Below are positions 51,188 to 62,025 of a DNA stretch of 64,000 bases, piece by piece. Location: contig NC_053193.1 in NCBI RefSeq assembly GCF_905163445.1, positions 7,440,001-7,504,000 of the forward strand. Direction: 5' to 3'. A model generated the notes under the pieces. The model saw nothing but the letters and a program-made list of their open reading frames with translations, was not told where the DNA came from and did not search any database. The DNA comes from Pararge aegeria (taxonomy: Eukaryota; Arthropoda; Insecta; Lepidoptera; Nymphalidae). The stretch's first letter is position 1; every line of letters starts with the position of its first letter. The position numbers and the translations under genes are program-made.

Positions 51188-51330
51188 ACAGTTTTTGTAA
51201 CAGAGCTCGTCCGGGTACTAACACCATAACTTTTATTGTTGCAACTCTGTTCCAATTTGAAGTTACTCTGGTGGTTTCCGGGCACAAGGCGGCACGCTGC
51301 AGAACGTGTTTCTTGCTACCCGGCGAAGTG
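51188..51330 (+). repeat. interspersed repeat S
   Basis: GTAACAGAGCTCGTCCGGGT, TTATTGTTGCAACTCTGTTC and GGTGGTTTCCGGGCACAAGG. Confidence 0.6.
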
Positions 51331-51584
51331 TTGCTCTTTTTATAAGCGATGACTTCTCTCGCTCCAATTATTACTAATAAAAAAAAAGTCTATAAATACA
51401 TGACTTAATGCTTTAAATTAATGATATGAAACTTTCAAACCTCCTCAATTTCATTTATTGTGAAGTAAAAGCAGTCAAAGATAGACATAGAGTTAGATCT
51501 CCGGTACATACTACTTGCAACACTTTTCGAAGTTAAATTCGTTGTAAGCATAATGAGCTTTGACAGTGAAAAAAAACACCATAA

Positions 51585-51800
51585 GTAAATCTGCATACTT
51601 TAGAGTTCTCCATAAATCTAAATGGCGTTCTCTAATGGCGTGTGAAGACTGCCAATTCGCACCTGGCCAGTGTGGTGGACTACGGTCTAAAACTATATTT
51701 AGGTATAGTGTATTTCAGTTTAAGCCGTAGTATTATTAGAGTGGAGACTCTGCCTTATAGTGGGCTAGTAATGTGTTGATAATGATGGTGATGAAAGATA
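51585..51800 (+). repeat. SINE family B fragment
   Basis: CTTTAGAGTTCTCCATAAAT, CCTGGCCAGTGTGGTGGACT, ATAGTGGGCTAGTAATGTGT and GATGGTGATGA. The head is missing. Confidence 0.65.
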
Positions 51801-52378
51801 CAGGAAGATTTTTCGATAACTTTGTCAGGTATTAAAGAAACCTAAAAAGTTAAAGTACAAGAAAATTAAAGAAATGTGGGAAATCTTTTTGCGATACTGA
51901 GTTCCTCACTGCAGGTAATGGGGACAACGATTAAGCTAACGATCCACAACATCGTTCTGCAGAAGAAGATAATAATATTATTCAGCTGTCTGGACCCGTC
52001 CGTATAAAAACAATTGATATATTTTGAAAAATAATTTCATTAAAACAACAACATCCGTAAAGATATCTTCAATAGGCATCCCGTTGTGTTAGGAGTTTTT
52101 ATTACAAAGGTTAAGAGCTCAGCTACATACTTTTACACAACAACCTGTTTGTTTAGTTATTTGCTCCGAAGAGTAGGTACTTTACTCTATTTTATGTTTC
52201 TTCTTGAAAGATAATATAGTTTTATGTAACAAAACTAACCACTATAAAAAATATTCGATAGTTTTTCCCTTAGCTTAGATATATTCCTCGTAGAGAAACG
52301 TAAACGAGAGTTAACCATTACTCAATAACCAAGAATAACCATTGTAACCGTGATATATATGAGTGACAAATAAACGAA
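51801..52378. other. intergenic, nothing recognised
   Basis: AT-rich. No repeat or gene was identified. Confidence 0.5.
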
Positions 52379-52639
52379 ATGAAAACATATATTAAACTTC
52401 AAACTAAAATGCTTGCATTTTTCGGTTGCATAATGTATGCTTGCATTGCAAAGTGTTCTGATGCATATTTGGCCTTCGATGGTACTATTTTCGAAAGTAG
52501 AGTATGCGGAGCTCGATCATTGACCCTTTTACGGGATCTGGTTCGCGCTTTTGTTTTTCCAGTTTCTTCTTGCCCTATTACTCATTGGCAACCCCTTTTT
52601 GAGATGGCAAAATGGGAAATATTTCCTAAGGAATCTTGA
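52379..52639 (+). other. 86-codon open frame, dubious
   Basis: It starts with an ATG in a fair context (ACGAAATG). The first residues look like a signal peptide (hydrophobic MLAFFGCIMYACIA after KLQTK), but what follows is cysteine-poor, has no known domain and ends WEIFPKES. A perfect 20-bp hairpin starts at its stop codon. No splice partners were seen; chance is the simplest explanation. Confidence 0.15.
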
Positions 52640-52681
52640 TTTTATTCTTTACTATAATACCATTATAGTAAAGAATAAAAT
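52639..52681. repeat. perfect 20-bp inverted repeat, 3-nt loop
   Basis: Arms ATTTTATTCTTTACTATAAT (52639-52658) and its exact complement (52662-52681) around ACC. Confidence 0.98.
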
Positions 52682-52914
52682 ACATTAATACTAAGTTTTT
52701 AATATTGAAGCAGAATTGATAGGTTTTAGGAGCACAGATTCACTAAGCTGCTCTAGTGGCTTTGATGGGCTTTAACAATTTTATTATTACGATGATAACC
52801 GCTACCGTTAGCTTAGCGTGCTCCCGCGGCACGGGAGTGAACACCGGTAATTTTCTAACTCCAAGTTGGGTTTTATAGAAAAATCCATTAGGTACATCAT
52901 AGGTACACAAGAAA

Positions 52915-52985
52915 TCTTGGCCCGATCCGGGCATCGAACCCTGGATCTGAATCCATTGGACGTGGTTAGACCAGCGAGGCTTGTT
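52915..52985 (-). repeat. tRNA-like SINE head
   Basis: CTCGCTGGTCTAACCACGTC on the - strand and B-box AGGGTTCGATGCCCGGATCG. Probably SINE-derived. Confidence 0.45.
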
Positions 52986-53045
52986 AATCGAGTTTAATAA
53001 TGTATCTAGTATTTTTTTTATTACGTATAAATAAATTTTTTAGTA

Positions 53046-53482
53046 ATTTCTATAACTCTGTTGGAGTTATAGAAATATTACCATCTTACCAGAAGTTGAG
53101 ATTGTAGTCAAGGGCTAACTTGTAAGGGCTTTACTGGACAACTGGGGAATCCTTTGTATACTTACTTCCCGGTTTCGTAGCATAGTTTTGACATATCTCA
53201 ATGCGTCTTAATTAATCGTGTTAAGCAATTAAATATCACTTTCTTAAAGAGTAAACGGAAACATCATGAAGAAGGCTAGAAGCCTGCATGCCCAATAGTT
53301 TCCAAAGTCTAATCAAGGGCAGTTTTTTTGAGTACCGCCTTAACCCTTCTCATGCTAAGAGAAGACTGGCAGGGTGTTTACGTATCTCACGACAGGCTTG
53401 CGACAAGCGTAAATCTTGCGATCTTTGCTTCTGAATTTTGGTTGTATGCAAAAGTAACTCTGTTGGAGTTATAGAAAATACT
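53046..53482. repeat. duplicated hairpin motif flanking SINE and U fragments
   Basis: AACTCTGTTGGAGTTATAGA at 53054 recurs at 53457. The first copy forms a 13-bp perfect hairpin (53046-53058 with 53064-53076). Between them lie a family C tail (53082-53140, +), a family B fragment (53225-53375, +) and repeat U (53375-53432). Confidence 0.7.
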
Positions 53483-53739
53483 ATAAATATATTTCAATAG
53501 TTAAGTATAGTAATTATGTGAACGATATATAGTCCAGTACAATATCGCCCATCCATGTAAAACTATCTAACACACACGACTAAAACCGACAATGACACTC
53601 GACAGGTGAATTTCATTAAAATGGTTCGAACAGTTATTTGGAACTACGCGTATTCGTCCGTTTAAAATTGTTTGTCCGTTTAAAAGGTAAACTGTTGGTA
53701 ACAAATCTTGTTGGTAACTGTGCTTAAGTTTGAAGCCTT

Positions 53740-54170
53740 GAATTCATTGGAGTGCCGTGCAAGAAGGCTCATCGGTGACGTTATCCACAGAGTTTGGAGC
53801 ATCGTCGCAAGGTTGCCTGCCTTTAATTTTTCTATAAGATATATTTCGGAGAGTGTGCTCAAGAACTGTTTGATCTATTTCCCCCCTCACATTTTTACCA
53901 TCGAATCTCTCAGGATCTGCATCCCTACGTGGTTGATATACCGCGGACGCGAACAAAGCGCTTTGCATCTTCGTTTCTGATTCGCACCGCAAGGATCTGG
54001 AATGCCCTTCTAGCTTCCATTTTCGCCAGTACCTACAATATGAATAACTTCAAGAGTGAATAGGCATCTTCTAGGCAAGCGCGCTAAACCTTGTAGCGCG
54101 CTTGCCTAAAGAGGCAGCATCATCACTTACCATCAGGTGCGATTGCAGTCAAGCGCTCGTCTATAAACAT
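53740..54170 (+). pseudogene. LINE C-terminal remnant with 3' UTR
   Basis: It encodes LECRARRLIGDVIH, then with frame breaks a segment ending RTARIWNALLASIFASTYNM and NNFKS. This matches the C-terminal R…ARLWN.LP…YN…FK.RV.R motif of a lepidopteran LINE. The 3' UTR has GGCAGCATCATCACTTACCA and TCAGGTGCGATTGCAGTCAA, the tail also used by SINE family C. A 15-bp hairpin (54072-54108) sits at the ORF end. Confidence 0.75.
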
Positions 54171-54404
54171 ATTAGACGCCAATAGCCATAGCCAATATTT
54201 ATTATTGCTTCCAAAATTAAAATATTCCTATCTTACCGACCACGCGCACACAATACCTGTTCCACAAATATCAGGTAAGCTAGAAGAAAACGTTATGGCA
54301 TTAAGTTTACCCTTTGTACCTGGTTCTTTAGTGTGTAGCGAATAATTAAATAAAAACAAACAAACAAGTACATTACCTAACCAAGTGGATCGATATATAT
54401 AATA

Positions 54405-54825
54405 CTAGCGTATCCAGCCCGCTTCGCCGGGCTAGATTTTGCTTTATTTTATTTAAACAATGAACTTACCTACATCATTAAATTTTTAATTTAAGACTCA
54501 TTATATATTAAATCATTTATTTCTCTCCGTATTCATTCTCTTCTATTCTCTTCTCGAGCGGGCGAAGATCATTATCTACACCCATGTACACCCAACAATG
54601 GAATATCATCATAGTAAATAAAAGCTGTATTTGACAGTTTGACAGTTCAAAAATAGGAGTGCTCCGATCGTCACCAAACTTTACAGGATTACTCGCCAGG
54701 TCAATCCGGAGATTCTCTGAAAGTTTCAATGAAATCGGTCCAGCCGTTTCAGAGCCTAAACGGAACATAACCACACACTTTCTCTTTTATATATATAGAG
54801 ATATATACCTATTGACTACAAAGAC
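54405..54825. repeat. unclassified interspersed repeat
   Basis: ACTAGCGTATCCAGCCCGCT, TCGCCGGGCTAGATTTTGC at the start and GGTCCAGCCGTTTCAGAGCC, ACACACTTTCTCTTTTATAT at the end. These are border motifs of short repeats common in Lepidoptera. No coding content. Confidence 0.5.
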
Positions 54826-55237
54826 CCAACGATACTCTGTTATCTACTATGGGTTATTTGTATGGATGTATGCTTGTATCCTGCGACTTCCAGCAACTCG
54901 TTCTATGCCGTATGTTTGCCAACGCCGCGCTTTTCTTTTTATCAACTGTGAGATATTCTTAACTTTTGCTAGATGGAGCGTTTCGATTTCATAAAAATCG
55001 TAGTCAATTACCAGTGATCAAATCAGTAAACGTAGGGGGAAAATCGCACATTAGGAAATCTTTGCGAGTTCCCCACAGCAGCACTTTGGTGCAACGTTGG
55101 TCCAACGTTCGTAGATCCTCTGTGCTATCGTTCCGGCCAATTGCTACTTCAACTTCGCAATTTCCTGGTGATTGCCTAAAATGCAAAAAGTTTTTGAAGT
55201 AAAAGAACAAGTATGAGCACTTTATAAAAAGTTAATA

Positions 55238-55319
55238 TGGCAGCGGTGGGATTCGAACCCACGCCTCCGGAGAGACTGGTGCCTTAAACCAGCGCCTTAG
55301 ACCGCTCGGCCACGCTACC
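55238..55319 (-). tRNA. tRNA-Leu-AAG: tRNA-Leu (anticodon AAG)
   Basis: 82 nt on the - strand, a complete class II cloverleaf. The acceptor arm GGTAGCG pairs with CGCTGCC (one G-U). A-box TGGCCGAGCGG, anticodon arm CTGGT-TTAAGGC-ACCAG with AAG at positions 34-36, a long variable arm (TCTCTCCGGAGG), B-box GGTTCGAATCC and discriminator A. No intron. A T5 run follows within about ten bases (55226-55230 as AAAAA on the + strand) and serves as pol III terminator. It decodes CUU and, after A34 modification to inosine, CUC. Intact boxes argue for function, unlike the SINE heads nearby. Confidence 0.97.
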
Positions 55320-55749
55320 TTGGATGCGGATGTGGGAATTAAATAACATACTAAAATAATACCGGGAGTTGTGATCATTTCGGCGAAGCTACATATCTTA
55401 AAGTGCTATTTACAAAGAAGCTTGCCTTCCGGCTAGACTAATGAAATTAGGCGGTTTTAACGTTAACGTGTACTTTGACGAAGCTAAATATCTTAGTGTT
55501 GCTAAAGAAGCATGGCTTTAGGCAATAAAAATTTAATATGTTAGACTGCATATATATTATACATACTTACCTGAGTATTTATGTCCAGTTGTAATTGGAT
55601 CACCGCCTATTTTCATTAGTTCGTCACTAACTTACTAATTAAAATAGGCGAAGCGAAGCTAAGTGTTTTAGAGTGTTGCTTAGTAAGAAGCATGGCTTCA
55701 AGCAATGAAAATTTAATTTGCCCAGTTTGTAATTGCATTGACTTACTGA

Positions 55750-56010
55750 TGAAAAAAGGCGGTGATTACATAGTGGTTAAACTTTGGCTTTCCTTACCGC
55801 GTACCGGGGGTTACCTGTTCGATCCCCGCCCGGCCCGACTTATAACTTTTCAAATTGATGTACGTTTTTTTCAATTAAATATTACCTGCTCTAGCGGCGA
55901 AGGAAAACATCGTGAGAAAACCTGCATGCCTGAGAGTTAGCACTCCATAAAATTCCCAATTGCGTGTGAAGTCATTCATTGGACTTCGGCCTAAACTCTT
56001 CTCATTCCAC
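55750..56010 (+). mobile_element. SINE family B, near full length
   Basis: GGCGGTGATTACATAGTGGT (A-box), CTGTTCGATCCCCGCCC (B-box), GGCGAAGGAAAACATCGTGA, GAAAACCTGCATGCCTGAGA. It is followed at 56025-56085 by an unrelated tRNA-like head on the - strand. Confidence 0.8.
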
Positions 56011-56089
56011 ATCACCAATTTACAAGCCAGACCTGGGAATCAAACCCAGGATCTCTTGAGCTTACTACTACACTACATCGGATGTCTGT

Positions 56090-57870
56090 AAACATACTTT
56101 TATATATGATGCAATATCCCGCAGGAACCCTTTATTTTCTATATATAATAAAATGTATCCTATGGCCGTCTCCAGGATACAAAATATTTTTATGCAAATC
56201 ACCAAAATAAGTTAAGCGGTCAAGCCATATATAGCTAACTAATGCTTTTTTTTAAACCCCCGCGATCAATTTTTACCAGCATCTTTTCGGAATAAATATT
56301 ATCCTATGTCTATCTCCAGGATACATGCTGTGATAATAATATCTAATAATAATTTATTCATAATAACGTAGGTACATTAAGATTTTATAATATAAAAAAG
56401 AATATCCTACCGGTAAGTGCATGCATAATTTACACAGTCGAAAACGTTATAGTATTAAAATTAAATTAAAGAAGTACTTAACAATTTCTTATAATTCTAA
56501 TATATTCATAATTTAATGTCAGTAAGTGTTATCAGTTATCAGTTCAAATTATAATATGTAAATGTCTATTAAATAAATGTTGGCATGGAATTATGAATTG
56601 TCATAATATTATTCTCAGTTGAGGTCAGGACATCATGTCACATATGTATACCTACTTGCTGCTTGTAAGAAAAAAATGTAAAAAAAAAAATTAAAAAATA
56701 TATTAAAAAGATGTTAATACAAATTAACAAAAAAAAACATAAAATAATACCATATCAATAATTGTAGAATACTTAGGATGTGTGTCGTTAGTAAAAATAA
56801 TAAATTGAAATTACCAGTTATGTTGTTTTAATGCAAACATCAATATCGGTTCAATAGTTAAGCCGAACATAGGTAACAAAACAACAAACACACTTCCGCC
56901 CTTATTACACTAGTATGGATTATGATAGTAACCGGTTTCTCCTTTATATGAGCACGAGCCTTGTATTTAGGTCAAAATATTGACTAATCAAAACAACTAT
57001 TGTGGTACGTACCCGAAATTAATTTGTGATTGGAAATGAAATTCAAATTCCCCATTCACCATTGAAAACCACAACCGTGAACACGTTCCACAATCCAAAG
57101 TTCTATTTTTCAGTATTTCAACACAGCGAGAACTCTCTCTAAAGCAAATCGACGTACGATTTGCTTAACACTCTAAACTTTATTTTTGATGTTTTTTCAA
57201 ATGTGAGAATGGAAGGTTTTTATTTTTTATTTTATTTTAGTGGTAGATATTAAATTTTGAATATCAAATAAGCAAACATATTTCAGTTTTGAAAAGACTA
57301 GCTGTTTCCCACGACTTCGTTCGCTTTTGTTCCGGTTTTTAAATATTCGGAATCGTTTATTTTCCCGGGCTAAAAAGTATCTTTTGTGTGTCTCCAGGAT
57401 GCGAGCTATCAATAAACTGAAATGTCTCATAGTTTCCTTTTTTATTTCCGCGGGAATGGTCCCGCGTGTTGTTAATTTCGTTGTTGTGATGGATGAAAAG
57501 TTACGTTCAGGATTCGATCGCTAAGAAAAATTTTATCAAAATCGGGAAAAAAGATGAGTCGAGCATAGCTAACAAACAAACTCACAAACAGACACATTTT
57601 TGTGATTTGTTTCAGAATGAAAGTTTTCCAGTCCGACTTTAGAAAGCTCAAAAAAGCAAGCTACAAACTAATGCAATTTTTATTTTTGTAGTAGCTAATT
57701 TATTCTTCTATGCCAATAATTCTTATCGGCAGCTGAGCCGAAAACGGGCGAAAAATGTTTTAAAAATCCTCTTGCTTACTAATAATAATAATAATAAATT
57801 AAGGTATAATAATAATAAATTAAGGTATACATACAATTAATTATGAAAATAATTAAGTATGAATATAATT
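56090..57870. other. intergenic with short repeat fragments
   Basis: CCTATGGCCGTCTCCAGGAT at 56160 and TATCCTATGTCTATCTCCAG at 56300 are two copies of a short motif that also appears at 57389. CTAGCTGTTTCCCACGACTT at 57300 begins a common short repeat. There is a 10-bp hairpin at 57142-57166 and an AATAAT/TAAATTAAGGTATA tandem pair at 57780-57830. No gene. Confidence 0.5.
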
Positions 57871-57872
57871 GA

Positions 57873-58115
57873 AGCGATGATAGCGCAGTGGTAGGGAGCT
57901 CGATTTCGCTTTCGGGGGGCCGAGTTCGAATCTCTAACTTTTCTAAGATATTTGTGTTTTAAGTAATTAAAATATCAATTGCTTCAACGGCAAAGGATAA
58001 CATCAGAAACCTGTTTGCCTGAGAGTTCTACATAATGTTCTCAGGGGTGTGTGGAGTCCATTAATCTGCACTGGACCAGCGTGGTGGACTACGGCCTTAA
58101 GTCCTTATTATAGTA
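57873..58115 (+). mobile_element. SINE family B, near full length
   Basis: GCGATGATAGCGCAGTGGTA (A-box), GGGGGGCCGAGTTCGAATCT (B-box), CTTCAACGGCAAAGGATAAC, CTGAGAGTTCTACATAATGT, GTGGTGGACTACGGCCTTAA. Confidence 0.85.
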
Positions 58116-58810
58116 AAATAATGAATTGAATTGTTTTTTATTTATTTTTATTAAATGAATATGGTAATAAACCTTAGTATCAGGAAATATAAACAAAAGG
58201 CATACGAGTATGTCCAACTGTTTCGATCATATTTCTTTACAACAGATATTTGACGAACATGTTGTCATAAATCCTTGAGCTATAAAATAAGCAAAGTTAA
58301 CTTAATTTAAAAGTTACGTTAGTTAGTTGAACAATTTAGTGACACGAATTCCGGGAGCAGGCGATAAATTTCATCAAAACGGTCGGCATCCAAACGACCG
58401 TGCTAACGAAAAGTAAAATAAAAATAAAATTTGTAAAAAACTACTGCAGATTCAATATCCAATTTGCTGTTCCGGTGCATATACAAAATTCGTTTAAAAA
58501 AACTGAGATTGTATCTTGTTACAACAACATCAACAAGCAATCTAGAAAGTTAATCAAAGTTAACCGTCATCACGTGGACAGGAGACTGCATAATCAGAAC
58601 AATACTATTAACAAAAAATATACTTGAACTAAAACAATATGACAAAATTAAAACAACAATATAAGTATGACTTCAAGCTTGAAAAATATTTGTTGTGCCG
58701 AACCAACATAACGTGGAGTAACGTAAGGGCAAGATGAAGAAGAATCATCAAGGCCATGTACAATGACCATTTCCATAATGAACCAATGTGCATGGGTCTC
58801 CTCTCTTATA
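58116..58810. other. intergenic, nothing recognised
   Basis: AT-rich. A 75-codon lysine- and asparagine-rich frame at 58400-58627 has no known domain. Confidence 0.5.
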
Positions 58811-58814
58811 GGGC

Positions 58815-58910
58815 ATTTTGTGACAGAGCTCGTCTGGGGAAGTACCTACCTAGAATTTCCATACTCATTTTTAAATATGACCGAGCATGCATTCTACAGA
58901 CAGGCGTAAG
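58815..58910 (+). repeat. interspersed repeat S fragment
   Basis: TTTGTGACAGAGCTCGTCTG, GGGAAGTACCTACC, like 37535 and 51190. Confidence 0.55.
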
Positions 58911-59032
58911 TGTTTGTTGAGTCTGTGAGAATAACTGTTTCCACGGATTTATAAAACCTGGACGCGAAAACGCGGGCATACAGCTAGTAAAAAAATTAAA
59001 TTACACTTCTAATTTGACTTTTCTTTATCACG

Positions 59033-59062
59033 TCATCCTCATCATCATCATCATCATCATTA
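59033..59062. repeat. (CAT)n microsatellite
   Basis: CATCCTCATCATCATCATCA, about nine units with one mismatch. Confidence 0.9.
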
Positions 59063-59739
59063 ACTGGCACTTTTTAACACAAGCTTACTAAATTGTGATA
59101 TTTTAAAATATGGTCGGGTTGCAGTATGCGAGCAAAATATTATGTTCACTGAAATCCTAATTAAACTTTACTTATCTTCTACAGTGAAGTAATATGCAGG
59201 GTTTTCATATCTATATTATATCTAGAGAGGTTCCACTTCTTATATAACTGGCTTAAGACGTGCTCTTAGTGAACTCCGTGAAATACTTCGGAGAAAGCCA
59301 AGTTTGCTACATTTGACCTCTTCGCTGAGACTTTAAATAATGTGTGGCAGAGCAAGCCTTCCCAAAGTAACTGAGAAGTTCGTACTAGCTTACAGTAAAT
59401 TAACTGTTTAGTAAATTCCCTGTACTATACGATATGAAATGGTTCGCCTCTCGACCCGTTATTCTGCTTTGGAGTATTAATTTGTGCCGTGCTAAGTGTC
59501 TGAAGCTTAATTGTTTCTTGTTTATACGAGTATCGCCTTAGGCGAAGTTGAAAAACTTAAAACCGATTAAAACTTACTCTTAAACAAAACTGGTCTGGGA
59601 TAACGACTGGTATTATTTAAATATAAATATAAATTACACAAAACATTTGTTAAAATTTCTGGACCCAAATCTTCTAACGCGAGCATTATTACTATAAAGT
59701 TAGCACTCTATATACTTATTAGAACCTCTTCCTCGGAGT

Positions 59740-59925
59740 TATTTGTTTTAAGTAATTAAAAATCACCTGCAGTCATACGAGTTCCCCATTATGTTCTCAA
59801 GGTTTTGTGAAGTCTACCAATCGGCACTTAGCCAAAGTTGTGGCTGCCTAAACCCCTTTCATTCTATGAGGAGACCAGTGCTCTGTAATGGGTTGTTAAT
59901 GAGGATCCGGGGAAACCAGCAGTTC
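59740..59925 (+). repeat. SINE family B fragment
   Basis: ACGAGTTCCCCATTATGTTC, TGAAGTCTACCAATCGGCAC, ATGAGGAGACCAGTGCTCTG. A second fragment on the - strand is at 60360-60435 (TGGGGATCAAACTCAGTCC, CCACTAGGCTATGACGGC). Confidence 0.6.
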
Positions 59926-60854
59926 CCGTTAACAGCTAGTAAAAAATTCGACTTTGATCTTATATGCTACCGTAATTACTACGAAAATATTCTCATCTCT
60001 GTAATAATAATAGGCAGGCGTTTTGCTCGGTAAAAGCCACAGCCTGGTAAACTTTTTACTCTAGTTAATGAAGGCCTTAGACTATGCCAACACGGCGGGC
60101 ATAATTTTGTAGTTAATTGAACGCCCATCACTACCGACTAATTACAGCAACCCGGCCCATTATTATTTAAGGTTCCATAGCTTGAAAACATTAATAGAAT
60201 TGACAAAGTTATTTTTATGTCAAAAGGCATACTTTACAATAATATGTAGGTACTTACTTACACTACTAGCAGGCATATTCTATAGATAAAATCAGGCAAA
60301 AAAACCGGTGTTCGAAATTGATTTAATTTTACCGATATTTTTTATAGTCATTTAAAATATTGTTTGGGTGGGGATCAAACTCAGTCCTCCTTAAAGGGAA
60401 ACCGAAGCCTTACCCACTAGGCTATGACGGCTTGATCCGAGTAATATAGTTTCTACCTCTGTCCGTTTTCAGGATACAAACTAAGTATGTTCCAAATTTC
60501 ATAAAGATCGATTCAGTGGTTTTGCCGAACTAATAACAAACAAATAAACAAACATACACACTTTTGATTTTTAATATAGGGTTATAAAAAAAAAAACAGA
60601 AGTAAATTGGGTTAGCCATACCCTAAACAAGCAATCCCGCTGCCATCTTAGAGTGCATCACCACTTACCAACTTTTATTAACTTGTAGTAGAATAAAAAT
60701 AAACGAATTTAAGTCCAGTGTGTATCCAGCTTAATGATACTGTAAACTATTGAAACTCCAAAAGTTAATCACTGTACAAGCGCGCAATTAGCGCTAATAT
60801 GCGCATATTTAACACGACCGTGTTAAACTATACGCTACAACTATTTCCAGTACA

Positions 60855-61005
60855 GATACAGAGTTTCTGCTAACCGCCCGTGGCCGACAAGTCAAGTTGT
60901 TTGGAAGTAAACCTTTGCTGTAAAGTCGAATACGAGTTAAGTGTCGAAGCAATAATGAAGACGTTGTGATGGGCGCAGTTTTAAGTTGAACGCACATTGG
61001 GATGG
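60855..61005. repeat. repeat V, copy 3
   Basis: AAGTCAAGTTGTTTGGAAGT, then GTCGAAGCAATAATGAAGAC and GTTGTGATGGGCGCAGTTTT. Only the first half of the unit is kept. Confidence 0.65.
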
Positions 61006-61103
61006 GAGAGCGAAATGCGATATACCTACTGCAAATCATCAACAGCTTAAGGAGCATGAGCGAATATGTTTTGATAGGAACTGTGTACCTGGGTTTAGAA
61101 ATA

Positions 61104-61133
61104 ACCCGCCATTTTGACGTCAGGATGGCGGGT
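61104..61133. repeat. 9-bp inverted repeat around a TGACGTCA palindrome
   Basis: ACCCGCCAT (61104-61112) and ATGGCGGGT (61125-61133) flank TTTGACGTCAGG. TGACGTCA at 61115-61122 is the consensus CRE/ATF site. Regulatory function is not shown. Confidence 0.85.
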
Positions 61134-61564
61134 CAATTTATTGTGATGTTTTCTAAACATATGACAATGTGCGCTAATCCAAAGTTTAGTGCAATAACGC
61201 ACATTTGCCGTTTATTTATCCTATACCATCATCATATCAACCCATTTCCACCATTCAGACCAATTATCCTGCATATTTTCGATCTATTTAGTAATCATAC
61301 ACCTGTCATTCTGACCGATACCACATTAAATAGCACATTTCTTGCGATGCTGACGCATTTTTAGCAAATACTGAGGGCTCCAGCCGATAACAAATCCTAT
61401 TTTAAGATGCAGAAATCGGAGATTTATCGCGAATTCTATTTCATAGGTACGTGGTAGTACTAGTTACCTTTTACCGTCAAAGTCGCTTAGGTGGAGTGAG
61501 GTGATAAACACACGTACAGAAGAATTATAATATTCAAACTCTTGCATGCGGTCGTCGTTTTTTA

Positions 61565-61645
61565 TGCATATAGAAGAGCGTCTGACTGCAATCACACCCG
61601 ATGGTAAGTGATGAAGCAGCCTAAGATGGTGCGTGCTTGCCTTCG
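61565..61645 (-). repeat. SINE C / LINE tail fragment
   Basis: TGACTGCAATCACACCCGAT and GGTAAGTGATGAAGCAGCCT, the reverse of the tail at 54115-54160. Confidence 0.6.
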
Positions 61646-61864
61646 TCTGCGTTAATTACGGTTTTTTATAAATCCCGTGGAAACTGATTGTTTTCCTGAG
61701 TTTATTGGTTACTTAGTTAGGGCGTGAAGGAAGGACAAACAAACAAACAAACTTTCATATTTGTAATAATAGATTAAGGATATTAAGATTATTTTGTGGT
61801 CAAGCATTCTTGAATTTGTGTAAATCATTTGCGGAAAAAATGCGTTACGGCTTATGCGATTGTT

Positions 61865-62025
61865 GCGGTGGCTCGGCAATGTGCGATCGTTTCGATAGAC
61901 CCCGTTTAATTAACTTCAAAATGAGGCCGTGGTCGCTTCGGTTCGAGCCTGTGATGATAATGAGCCTGTCGAACCCTCGCTCGGACGTGATGGCTTAGAA
62001 AAACTTAATAATCGATACTCGTAGA
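61865..62025. repeat. repeat V, copy 4
   Basis: CCGTTTAATTAACTTCAAAA, TGAGGCCGTGGTCGCTTCGG, ATAATGAGCCTGTCGAACCC and TTAGAAAAACTTAATAATCG. The second half of the unit, complementary in content to copy 3. Confidence 0.7.

Noticed and set aside
61002..61364. 120-codon open frame on the + strand
   Set aside because: No domain, starts within a repeat V copy and contains a SINE-like CATCATATCAACCCATT piece; composition is that of noncoding DNA.
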